From the NCBI GenBank assembly GCA_021234155.1, contig JAJEKV010000046.1, positions 5,587,012 through 5,651,011 on the forward strand: DNA of 64,000 nucleotides, given 5' to 3'. The stretch comes from Isoetes taiwanensis (Eukaryota; Streptophyta; Lycopodiopsida; Isoetales; Isoetaceae). The notes beneath the pieces are model-generated. The model did not search any database. It was given only the letters and a program-made list of their open reading frames with translations, and had not been told where the DNA came from. Position numbers and translations under genes: made by a program. Below are positions 22,079-32,365 of this stretch, one piece after another. Numbering within the stretch: the first letter of the stretch is position 1; each line of letters opens with the position of its first letter.

Positions 22079-22446
22079 TCAACTACATACCATTGGAGTT
22101 GGAATCGACAGCATCGTGGATAGTCCGACCCTGGCATTGCCACATACAGTAGGCAAGTGTTTCCATTTAACCAAGTATTGCAACATCTGGGTTCTTCTTG
22201 TTTGCTTATATGATCTGTCGAGAAGAGCTTCTGGGATAACTTCTAATTGCTCGTCTGTCATCTCCAGAAGTGTTGGCATATCAAGAATCTCATGAGGATC
22301 TGGGGTGTGCTTCTTCAAAAGTTTTACGTGGAAAACTTTATGGACTTTGAGATGAGCGGGCAAATTCAACTTACAGGCTTGGGGGCCTATTCATTCAATA
22401 ATCTGGAACCGCCCATCATGGTGCCAGTTTCTTGCAATTATTAATC
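22079..22446 (-). pseudogene. Integrase C-terminus and chromodomain of the chromovirus
   Basis: Contains the integrase-tail signature LPAHLKVHKVFHVKLLKK followed by the chromodomain start LDRSYKQTRRTQMLQYLVKW. Chromodomains in this retrotransposon group tether integration to particular chromatin. An in-frame TGA interrupts the segment before the IGPQACKL motif (about 22,392), and the chromodomain tail is frame-broken after LVKWKHLP. Confidence 0.85.
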
Positions 22447-22469
22447 TTGAGTTTGGCCTGTTAACTTTG

Positions 22470-24237
22470 ATTTTAATAAATAATAAATTAAATAAATTTC
22501 TGTTATCACGCCCATTTTTGGACGAAGGTCATTGAGCGAACAGTTACAATGTTTTCAACTTCAATAACAGGGTTCTATGCAAATCAATTTCACGAAGAAA
22601 GCATCCAAGATTTAAGAAATTAGTTCCCATAAGAGAATCAAAGTCCTGGGTATTAATCCCAAATCTCAATCTAATATCATCGTACGCTAGACATCGCAAT
22701 AGTGCATGGACCTCATTCTCAACCTGGTTCTGACCACAAAAGAAGCATAACCTGAGCTCCCTTGGGGTACCTGACCATCTGCCCCTTTCACAATGTAACC
22801 GGTGAGAGCTAGTTTGGAACCTCGCAATTATCTGCTTGGGTTTTTAGGTATGCCAGATTTCAAATAGTCAGCTTCCGCATAAACCAACATTGGATTTATC
22901 AATTCCTTATAAATTGTCATTCGCAAACCCTTATCCTCCCATATTTTAGCAATCACCAAAGATTGAACCAACACATGTGCACCTACTGTATCAGATCAAT
23001 TATTCTCACTGATCTCCCACTTTCCAAACCATATTTTTACATCACTATACCACCCAGAAGATGATGAATCAATCAAAGCCCTCTTGGAAAGTCATGCATC
23101 GTCTTGCTTTCTTATTCTATTAACAAAATTGATCGCTTGGAAAAGCGCCTCAGCTTCTAAAGGAATAAGACCAGCTTCTGCCAATAATATAGGATATGGG
23201 GTCTTTTTTTTTACAGCAAGCCCTCTTGTAGGAATGAACTGATTCGATTTCTGCCCATAAACTTATAGAAATAGATGGGCCCCATATAGGAGCTTCGTAT
23301 AAAATTACTGATTGCACCGTCATCTTAAACAACACTTTCTTGCTTTCTTATTCTATTAACAAAATTGATCGCTTGGAAAAGTGCCTGAGCTTCCAAAGGA
23401 ATAAGACCAGCTTCTGCCAATAAGATAGGATATGGGGTCTGTTTTTTCACAGCAAGCTCCTCTTGTAGGAATGATTTTAGTACTGATTCGATTTCTGCCC
23501 ATAAACCTATAGAAATAGATGGGCCCCATATAGGAGCTCCGTATAAAATTACTGATTTAACGTCTTAAACAACACTTTCTTCAAACTCCAATTAGACAAT
23601 CCAATCTTATGACATTTTCTGAGCATATTATATAACACTGATCTACCTCCAGTTACTCTTTTCTTTATGCATTGTTTCCATTTATAGTCACAGGAAAACT
23701 CTAATTCAAGGCATGTATAACAGCTTACCATTTCCAAAGGTGCTCCTCTATATGTAAAGGTTGGTCTGACAACGGCGCCTACTACCATTGTTTTAGACTT
23801 GGACAAATTGACATTCATCTTCTTTGCATCACAAAAGTATTCAAGATGGTCCAGCTAAGCATTTATGTTTAAGCCAATCCTCAAGCTCATCGATATATAA
23901 TCCAAAAAGCGTCCGCGAGAGAGGACAACCTTGCCGTACTCCGATTGTATTTCTAATCTCATAACTCGCATCCACAGACACTTTAGCAATTACCTCTTCA
24001 TAGAGTCGGGAGACTGCAGCCCTTAGCTCCACTAGAACTCCAATATTTTTCATTCTATCACCTAGGCCGGCTCTCGCGACAGTATCGAAAGCTACAGAGA
24101 TTTCCTTGGTCTTTTAGCTTTTTCAAATAACACCCAGAGGGATAAAGCATGATCAAGTGTGATGTGATACTTTTGGAATCTCGCCTGGCAAGAAGATCTT
24201 TGCCCATTATCCTCTGCACATGAACTGGTCCTGTTTT
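22470..24237 (-). mobile_element. LINE copy D nested in the chromovirus
   Basis: A 5'-truncated LINE of a lineage different from copies A-C, inserted between integrase and chromodomain coding. RT pieces: AFDTVARAGLG (about 24,080), GVRQGCPLSRTLFG (about 23,930), then 23,549-23,818. The interval that should carry YADD is deleted. Near the 3' end the zf-RVT motif LCFFCGQNQVENEVHALLRC is clear (about 22,700-22,760). The tail is an AT-rich TTTATTAAA-like run at about 22,470-22,500. Exact borders and the target duplication could not be fixed. Confidence 0.8.
23100..23575. repeat. 237-bp tandem duplication inside LINE D
   Basis: The segment 23,100-23,338 is repeated at 23,339-23,575 with a few differences. 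Both begin CTTGCTTTCTTATTCTATT. It duplicates part of the RT thumb coding region. Confidence 0.85.
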
Positions 24238-25019
24238 TCAACCATCCAGATTCACCCACTTGAAACTTGCGGGCGTGCGGTGTCTGTCTGCTAAACTTTT
24301 TCGTCGACTCTGTGCTGCCAATAGATAACCGCGTACTTCTTCTACCAAGGCTTGCATATCCCTAAGCAACTCTGAGACTGCCACCTTGAAAACTGAGTTA
24401 TGCCGCGTATCTGGAGTAAGATATTGATATCCATAGGTGATCATAAAGGGAGACATCTTCGAGGACTCCTGCTTCGTACTATTATAGGCAAATTCCACTA
24501 AATAAATGTAATCTGCCCATTGAGATTGCTTATTCCAGACGTAATTGTGTAGCATATCCTCAATAATGCGATTGGTACGCTCTGACTGCCCATCTGTCTG
24601 AGGGTGATAGGCTGTACTCATGGCAAGCTTGGTTTATATAGTGCTAAAGAAATCCTTCCAAAAAGCACTAACAAACTTAGGATCACGATCCGAAATAATG
24701 GTTCGTGGCATCCCATGGAGTCCAAAAATCTCTTTGGAGAACAAGAGTGCCGTATCCAAAGCAGTGTCGGTGGTGCGGCATGGCAAGAAATGCGCCATCT
24801 TAGAAAGCTTGCTGAATACCACCATCAAGGCATCAAATCCTCTAAGTGTCCGTGGAAGACCCACAATGAAGTCCATGGTAACGACTTCCCATTTTGCATT
24901 GGGGACGTCTAGAGGTTCAAGTTCGCCTGGAGTCCTTAACTGCTTTACTTTTGTCTGCTGGCAAAGTTGGCACTGCTTAATGTAGCGGGCAATATGCTTC
25001 TTCATACCCAGCCAGAAGT
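24238..25019 (-). pseudogene. Chromovirus integrase core
   Basis: From the right: the end of the zinc-binding HHCC module (CQLCQQTKVKQL), then the catalytic core with MDFIVGLPRT (first Asp), TIISDRDPKFVSAFW (second Asp), AYHPQTDGQSERTNRIIEDM (Glu). The three core acidic residues of the D-D-E triad are therefore visible. An in-frame TAA between FFSTI and TKLAMSTAYHPQ (about 24,632) breaks it. The integrase N-terminus is lost in the deletion at about 25,020. Confidence 0.9.
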
Positions 25020-26190
25020 AACTGGATAGCGAGTCTGGAAAGTGGACTTGTGAATATCCTCCTCCTTAATTCTTATCTGATAGTAGCCAGATCGAAGATC
25101 TATTTTGGAAAAATACTTAGCTCCTTGCAGCTGATCCATAAGGTCATCGGCCCGTGGTAATGCACACCGGTTTTTTATAGTATGCTTGTTTAACTGGCGG
25201 TAATCAATACACATGCGCAAGTATCATCCTTCTTCTTAACAAACAAGATGGGAGCTCCAAAAGGTGAAACACTCGGACAAATGAAGCCTAGCTTTAGAAG
25301 TTCCTGTAATTGTTTCTTAGGTTCTGCCAACTCGGGTGTGCTCATGCGGTATGGAGCCTTACTGGTAGGCTTGGTACCTGGCTAGAGTGCAATCTCGCAT
25401 TCTACCCGCCTAAGGATTGCAATTTCCAAATCTCATCCGGAAAGAGATTTTGGAACTCATGAATGAGGCTGGCTATGGTTGGTGGCAAGCTTTGAATAAG
25501 TTCTTCTTGTTGAGCCTCAAGAAATGCAAGCCTAACAATGCAAGCCATCTGTCTATGTCGAATGGCTTTGCCCAGTCTATGCAAGGACATACACTGCATA
25601 ATAGGATGTACTGCATTACCTGTTATAGTAACACGGGCCCCATTTGTTGCGATAAAGGTAACGACACACTTTTCACAGTCTATATTGGCCTTTGCTGCTG
25701 CTAGAAATTCCATCCCCACAATCAAATCATATTCTCCAATATTCATAATTTCAGCCCCCAGGGCAATGGGTGCTCCTGGTAATTGGATATTCAAGTTAAC
25801 ACGACGGCCTTGGGTGTGGCGGACAGCTCCACTAGCCAATGTGACAGGTCTTGGCTTAGATTTCAAAGAAGATAACTGCAGAGTTTTTGCCAACCTAGGA
25901 GATGCAAAGTTGTGGGTACTACCCGTGTCCATAAGGTTGCTATCAATTTGACCCACCGTAAAGATGACACTAGGCTGACTGTCCGCCTGATCGGTCTCAA
26001 TAGCAGCAAAAATGTGAGACTCACCTTCTATATAATCAATCGCCTCCTCCTCCGCCAAGGCTGGGAGTTCACAGAAAGGTGTCAGCTCTTTCCAATCTAC
26101 CTCTGCCAGGGCTGCCTGTGTTGCCTGAGTGACATATGGGCAATCTTGCATTCGGTAGCCTGGTCGGAAACATCGGAAGCATGTCCTATC
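25020..26190 (-). pseudogene. Chromovirus protease and truncated reverse transcriptase
   Basis: The zinc knuckle at about 26,150-26,190 reads CFRCFRPGYRMQDC, a CX2CX4HX4C knuckle whose His is replaced by Tyr. An aspartic protease follows with the active-site motif LMDTGSTHNF and the later IVGMEFL. The RT keeps only its N-terminal part: [14 protein letters not shown] and [15 protein letters not shown] (25,030-25,220). The YxDD half of RT, all of RNase H and the integrase N-terminus are missing: the text jumps from TFQTRY directly to integrase [12 protein letters not shown]. The element cannot transpose by itself. Confidence 0.9.
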
Positions 26191-26193
26191 TCT

Positions 26194-27071
26194 TCATAGC
26201 TGCTCACGAGCCTCCCTCGGGATAGACTCGAGGATCTGCTGCATTGTGCTGTTCGCGGCATCTGGCTTATCTGGAACATTGAAACTCACTTTCTTCTCTG
26301 ACTTCTGATAAGGAGGTTGCTGGGGATGTCTCGGACTAGGAGAGCGTGCCTTGTATGGTACATAAGCCTTGCCTTGGTTCCCACTTGGAGGTTGCTGGTA
26401 AGGGGACTTGGGTGTGTCATCTTCCAACTCAAGGCTTAGCTTCAACCTCAGCCACCGTTTTGAGATCAATAGCACGCACCATCTTCCTTAAAGTGGGTGA
26501 CAACTCCTCAACATATCCTTCAACTGCACAGCGTTCGTTGATCCCTGGAACATAAAGCCTGAGGCGCATGAGCTCATCAGTATAAGCTTGGACAGACATG
26601 CAGTGCTGCTCCAATCAGTAGAATGTCTGTATCTGTTTGCAGCGATGTGCCCGAGGAACATAGTTGATTGAAAGGCCTTGGCAAAGATTTTGAATTTACA
26701 ACAGCCTCTGTTCAACCCATGAGATCGGCCATACCCTTTCCACCAGATTCGGGCACACTTAGTAAGGTTGGTAGTAGCTACTTTGCCAATGTCTTTTTCA
26801 TTCATGCCATAAGATTTGTCAAACTCCCGCATCTCGTCCAACCAAGATTCTGCGTCCACACCCGAGCGGGAAGTGCCTGAGAATTGAGCTAGTGATAGCT
26901 GAATCCACCGTCGTGCGGCCATTGGTGGAGGCGTTCGGTGATTGGTACTTCTTGCCCATCTTCCAATATTCCAGGGCCTACTGGCCTTTGTAGGACATAG
27001 TGCTGAAATTGCACCATCTGGCGTCTGATAATGAGCAATTCCTGTTCAGGAGTGAGACGACCCGGTTCCAC
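26194..27071 (-). pseudogene. Chromovirus gag
   Basis: Overlapping minus-strand frames carry retrotransposon gag text: WIQLSLAQFSGTSRSGVDAE, AESWLDEMREF, ARIWWKGYGRSHG, CMSVQAYTDELMRLRLYVPG and ELSPTLRKMVRAIDL. This corresponds to the retrotrans_gag domain that forms the particle. It ends in a basic, Pro-rich stretch before the zinc knuckle. Frame changes near 26,600 and 26,470 make it defective. Confidence 0.85.
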
Positions 27072-29401
27072 TGGTGTCGCCCACGGAGGGGGACATGCAC
27101 CGTCTAAAATATAAATAAAATCGAGATAAGCACAAGATCCCCATGGTTATACTAAGACCATTAATAAGAAAATGCTTGATATTAAGGTAAAATGTAAGGT
27201 TACATATGGCATAATGCCCAAAAGGACAAACAGAGATGAAATTTTACTTATACAAGATGGTTATACATGGGTAAAGTCTACTGGCACTGTAAATAGATTT
27301 AGTATCGTATGAAGGATACAATCCCTCACTGTGCGCACTAAATTAGATTTGTATCAAGCCTGGACGATGATATCCTGATATTCCATGGTCGGGTTTATGA
27401 TTAAGAGATTGAACAAGTTGTTGATCGCCTGATAAAGTTCCCAAAAGTGATCATCCGTCGAGGAATCCTTCCTCATTGGTGAAATCCCAGTAGGACCAAC
27501 TTCTTCGCATCGTGCATCGCAAGTTGTGGATGGCTTTGTTCCAAAGGAGCGTAACAATTTCCCATCCTTTAGAGGGGTGAAGTGGCACATCTATCCCTGT
27601 AACAAACCCCGTAATAGATGGACAATCAATGATTTACACCCTACCGAAAAGAACTGAACAAAGATTTAGACAATCCATAGAAGAAGACCAAATTTTATAT
27701 TAACCAAAACGCTTATAGGCGGTGAATACAAGTATAAGGAATGCCCTAGGCTAACACAATAAAGTAGAGCATATAACTAAGAGCTTGGGCCAATGCCGTC
27801 GTGCTCTGGGGTTGCAGGTTGTGGCGGGTCGAAGGAGTGTAACACCTGGGCTAACTGACAAGGCAGCTGATGATGCTACCTCTGGTGGAAAAGTGGTGGC
27901 CAAAGGAGCGGCCATGAGCAGCTTCATGCTCATCCAAGCGGCAATATCCTGTCCCAAGGCGGCAAGAGCAAGATCAAGGTGCACCAATACTAGGGTAACC
28001 GTGCGATAGTCCACCTTCTTATGACCTGCCAAGGTTGATAGAGCACGCAAAGCCCACCAAGATGCCTACATCCTCCTGATGAAAACTCAACAGATTTTGT
28101 ACTTGGGGTGGATAATCGACAGGAGAGAAATCAAGGAAATCATAATCATCGTGATTCGTGACAGTACTCAGCCAACTCGTAAAGAACATGTGTCTTGGTC
28201 TTATGACAAACATTGGCTATTATATGGTATTCCCACATGATGTCATCGAGCAGGAGATAGTCCTGATTATTGACACAAACGGTCGGGAGACCATCCAACC
28301 CAGCAAGCTTATGCCTTCGACTCTGAGGCACAGGCATCTCGGCAGCTAATTACTTCTATCGCTCAAAATCGGCATGGCTGACCTGATTATCCTCATTTGG
28401 AGTTGAAGGGATGGATACTTTCCCTGTCTCTGGAGTTGCGGCCTCATCATCAACGTAGCGACCCATAAGGATGGCTAAGGCAAAGCGAGCTTCAAAATAA
28501 GTATGCTTGCTGAATCGGGGTATAGGGGCGTGCTTTGCCTATGGCTGAATGCGATGAAGGATGTCCTCTGCATGTCGATCATCCCCCAACATCTGTTACA
28601 AGGCATCCCCATTCCAGTATAAAAAGGGGGGGGGGGTTTGTGTTGGATGCAGTTGGGAACAATTTCTTGAATGTAAAACTCAAAGAACTGTGCATAATCC
28701 GAATGGGCCCCCATGTTCTGAATGAGGTCCACCTCTTGCAACAAGAAAGGATGAAGGGATTCAAATGGTACTTGGGAATCCCACTGCTCACCATCCATAT
28801 ACCATTGCAAACGAACAGAGTAGTTCATGGCAGTGTAAGAGAGAATGGAGGAACGCAAACAGTTGAAGATGGAAGAGAATAGTAAACACAAAATATGAGT
28901 GTCCCTCTCTCTCCCTTTTTTTTTTGAAAAAGTAAAGGTGCTAAACGTCACTATCAGTACTTTAATAATTAAATTTTTTTTTAATATTTACAAAATACAG
29001 ATTGTGTACACAAAATTTAAGATCAGCAGATAGATATGATATATTCATAATGATAACAAGAGTACACAAATTTTATATATAACAATTTTTTTGTTCACAA
29101 GAACTTCCAAAATTTACATTGGATCTCTGCGGATTCGTCGGAATAGTGCCAAATCCTTCGGCATAATGGTGACTCTCTTGGCGTGAATAGCGCAAAGATT
29201 GGCGTCACCCAAAAGAGCAACCAAATAGTCTTCGGCGGCCTCTTGAAGGTCAAGGATGGCATGCATCTGGAAGTGCAGATGAGTCTTGAATTCTTGGGCG
29301 ATCTCCCGCACCAAACACTGCGAGGGCAGTTTGCGTATCAGGAGTTCCGTTGATTTTTGGTATTTTCGGATCTCCCTTAGTGCTACAGTACCAACCTTGA
29401 A
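27072..29401 (-). pseudogene. Extra upstream region of the chromovirus, unrecognised coding remnants
   Basis: Between gag and the 255-residue ORF lie several minus-strand open stretches in different frames: 27,354-27,590, 27,751-28,050, 28,146-28,337 and 28,475-28,860 (start-like MNYSVRLQWYMDGEQWDSQV). They have protein-like composition (WDSQVPFESLHPFLLQEVDL) but no domain I can name. A 5' leader of a gypsy element is usually short, so this region probably came from an additional gene or a captured sequence. Confidence 0.45.
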
Positions 29402-30169
29402 TCAGTACTTCTTCTTTTGGCGCTTAGGTGGTGGAGGCAAAGAAAGTGTCTTGCCACCAGCGGTCGGGTGATTGGCCCTTCGGACTAGGGCCTCACGGCG
29501 CTCGACACTCTTGGCTTTCCCGACCCTTCCTACTACTTGCAACTGTTTCTTGTACTGCCCTCCCTTTCGATGTGGGGTGCTTTTGCGCTTCCTCTGAATA
29601 GTACGACCCTCGAACTGGGTGTGGACTTGTGTCTGGGCTTCTACTTCCCTTATACGCTCAACTGCCCATTGGGCGTGCTGCTCCAGCCTCAAACGAACTT
29701 CGGTCTGTCGGTGCATCTCTGCAAGGTATCGATCTAGCATGGTGGCCATCTCCAGTTCAACACACTGCTGGAGTAGGGGGGTGAAGTACTCAGGGAGATC
29801 ATCCCAAAGGAAGGTCTCGGTGTTCTCACCATAATAATAAGATGGCAATATAAGAGGACTGCCATTATCAATGAACTCGCCATGTCCAAGATAAATGTAC
29901 TCCTCTCCCCGAGCTTGTGGGTCTCCCCTTGCTGCTTCTCTGGGATCAGCTTCTAAAGCCATATCCATCACCCTCTGTGCTTCAACTCGGGCGACTTTGG
30001 AGTCATCGACCGTTGAAAATTCTGGCGGAAAGAACTTGGTGAGCATCAATACTTGATCCGGTTGTTCCACCAATGTGTACAATTCTCCCAAGGCATTAAG
30101 CTTTAATAGATATCGCTCTGTTAAGTGGAACATGGGAAAGGGAATCCTCCCTCCTGACCTGAAGTGCAA
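29402..30169 (-). CDS. Unknown 255-residue ORF upstream of gag
   Basis: Open minus-strand frame in the sense direction of the chromovirus, between the primer-binding site and gag. The N-terminal half is acidic and aromatic (FPPEFSTVDDSKVARVEAQR, ILPSYYYGENTETFLWDDLP). The middle is helical and heptad-like (EMATMLDRYLAEMHRQTEVR). The C-terminus is strongly basic with two nuclear-localisation-like clusters (RKRKSTPHRK and KRQKKK). No ATG begins the frame in a good position: the open part starts after a TGA and the first codon here is TTG. No family is recognised. Some plant gypsy lineages (for instance Ogre/Tat) carry an extra ORF upstream of gag, so this could be an analogous accessory protein. 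Confidence 0.5.
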   Translation of the reverse strand: MHFRSGGRIPFPMFHLTERYLLKLNALGELYTLVEQPDQVLMLTKFFPPEFSTVDDSKVARVEAQRVMDMALEADPREAARGDPQARGEEYIYLGHGEFIDNGSPLILPSYYYGENTETFLWDDLPEYFTPLLQQCVELEMATMLDRYLAEMHRQTEVRLRLEQHAQWAVERIREVEAQTQVHTQFEGRTIQRKRKSTPHRKGGQYKKQLQVVGRVGKAKSVERREALVRRANHPTAGGKTLSLPPPPKRQKKKY

Positions 30170-30918
30170 AGCTAATACTGGTTTAGGAGGAGATCTACTT
30201 TCTCATGTTCAGGGTTGACACCCAGAAGTGACCCAAGGATGGCAAAGATTTGGACGATGCTGAGGCTCTCATACGTTTGTTCCATGCATATGCGAGCCAT
30301 TTCGTCAAAAGACATGGGTTTAAGATAGGCGCTAGGTAGGATGGGTAGCAAGGTAGATGGCCAAGGTCGGTTATAGCATTCACGCGCGGTCTGACAGCTA
30401 AGGCAATCGAGTTTGGTGAGGGTCGGTTATGGCGATCAAGTTTGGCGAAGGTTGGCGACACAAAAGAAAACGGACACAAAAGGAAATGTCCAGAAACTTG
30501 AAAAATGGCGCATGCATATTTCGGCGCCAAAGACGTTTTGGATGCCCCAAATCAAATTTAAAACACACAGAATGTCATTGGCGCCGATTTTGCTTTTCAG
30601 CCGAAATGTTGATGTTGCTAGCCAGTCTGAGAGTCGCTCTAGGCTAATTAAGGTGTCCGTTACAATATAACAAAAATCAGCCCAATCCGAGCCTCCTAGA
30701 GAAAGTTATGACCCTCAGAATTAAGGGACCCTATGCTGACAGAAACTCAACATATTTTTACCCTAATACCTCATAAAAATTTACCCTACTTAACCCGTTC
30801 TTAAACAATTAGCCACATCCTCCCTAAAGGTATCTAGGTACTAGAGAAAAGACTCTCCCTTACTAGTAAACGATCTAGTGAGTTAGAATATGGATAGTGG
30901 AATGACCTGGTCTACCAG

Positions 30919-30936
30919 AATCATGCTTTGATACCA
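30919..30936 (-). other. Primer-binding site of the chromovirus
   Basis: Minus strand TGGTATCAAAGCATGATT, one base after the LTR end (...GTCACA). It resembles the initiator methionine tRNA complement, with AA in place of AG at one position. Confidence 0.85.
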
Positions 30937-30937
30937 T

Positions 30938-32365
30938 TGTGACGTTCCCCGAGCCTATATGATGCTCTCATTGTATACGTACGGGAAATTCCCCTCCCAT
31001 GGTGACCTCATCACCACGGACAGGCCCTCCGTCTACCCCGGACCACCTGTGATGACCAAGTGCCCGAGTGAAGGACACGGAGGTGTCATTCATCCCAAGC
31101 CTTCTATGGGAACCCTATATAGCGGAAGCGTACGTACAAGTTGGCACCTAGCATACAAAACATAGAATATCATACCACCACGAAGGGTGGCCATCCATCA
31201 TCAATAAGAGCAACATCCCAACATCAACATAATATAGGCAATACATCAAATGGGGCTCTAACCCAGGCTCAGACTCCATGGAATCAACTGACAGGCAGAG
31301 CCTCCAAAAAACAATACACGGAATCATGACAAAGACGTTGGCTGGTATGGAACAATGGCTAGGGTAGTCCACTCCATCCACCTCTCCTGTGCACACTTTG
31401 CAGATAGGCTGAATCATGCTATGGCATGGAAAGGGGGAAATCCTTTCCAGAGTACGGTGCTTCCGTGGGTGGTTAGAGGATCATGGTTCCGTTAGGCAAC
31501 CACGCATCCGTACCCAACTTTAACCCCCCAAAATCCATAGGCCGCCCCGACATGCCTATCGAGCCTAGGACGTCCCTATAGGCATGTATCCTGCAGTCCA
31601 GGAGGTGTCAGATCCATACCCGGCCCATATGCAATGACCGACTATAGACCTAGCCACAGTAGGGAGCCTTGTAGCCACGCTAGGCAAGGTCCCACCACCA
31701 TGACCCTTGTCTGTCGCTCAGCCACATCATACCATCGACCTGGAGGGCTCTTGTACACAGGCCGCATTTACTGGGTTTTAAGGGTTTTAACTAGGAACAT
31801 CTCTACTTCTAGATGGCCTTTAGGTCTCTACCCCTTTTTTACCCATACAACATAGGAGGAACAGAAAGAGAGCATTCATAGTTGATACATCCATCACAAT
31901 CTCATCTAGAACATACAATAGAGAGACTAATCATCCATCTACTCATACAAGGGTTAGATTGGAACACAAACTACCTAAAGACTGACCTGTTTCTTGGCTG
32001 GATCCATTGTCACGAAGAACATCCATGATTCAAGGTTAGTTGCTATGCTCAAGCAGCTCCTCCCTTCTCCAATCTTCCCCAATCGATTTTGGGGCAGGAT
32101 TGGAAGTGGCGGCCCAGCTTGCCCCCTTGGAATAGCAAGTCTCCTCTGGCCCAATCGATTTGGGCCAGGTGGCTCCTCTTATTAGCTAATTAATTTTTTT
32201 AATTAGCCTAATTAGGTTAATTAGATTAACTAATCTATAATTACTTAGTATAGCTAACATAAACCACTTTTAATGTTAGCCCATAATCCCCTTTTATAAA
32301 CCAACATAGCTGGTGACGTGTCATAGTAGTTATCCATATAGCGTATAAATACATGGAATGCCACA
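30938..32365 (-). repeat. 5' LTR of the chromovirus (complete)
   Basis: A 1,428-bp LTR, 5'-TG on the minus strand at 32,365 and CA-3' at 30,938. It contains the repeated phrase CAAATCGATTTGGGCC and its relatives. A related fragment of the same LTR family lies at 57,480-57,790 on the plus strand, where CACGTCACCAG and the AATCGAT phrases recur. Confidence 0.88.

Larger units (their letters stand above)
21428..32365 (-). mobile_element. Ty3/gypsy chromovirus, decayed, with nested LINE
   Basis: Minus-strand LTR retrotransposon. The 5' LTR (right side) is complete at 30,938-32,365. The 3' LTR is reduced to about 118 bp at 21,428-21,545. The primer-binding site lies at 30,919-30,936 and a polypurine tract (CCAAGGGGGGTAGAA) at 21,546-21,560. 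Domain order is gag, protease, RT fragment, integrase, chromodomain, the standard chromovirus order. About 3.8 kb of extra sequence separates the primer-binding site from gag. A LINE fragment splits integrase from chromodomain. Coding parts contain stops and a large deletion. Confidence 0.9.
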
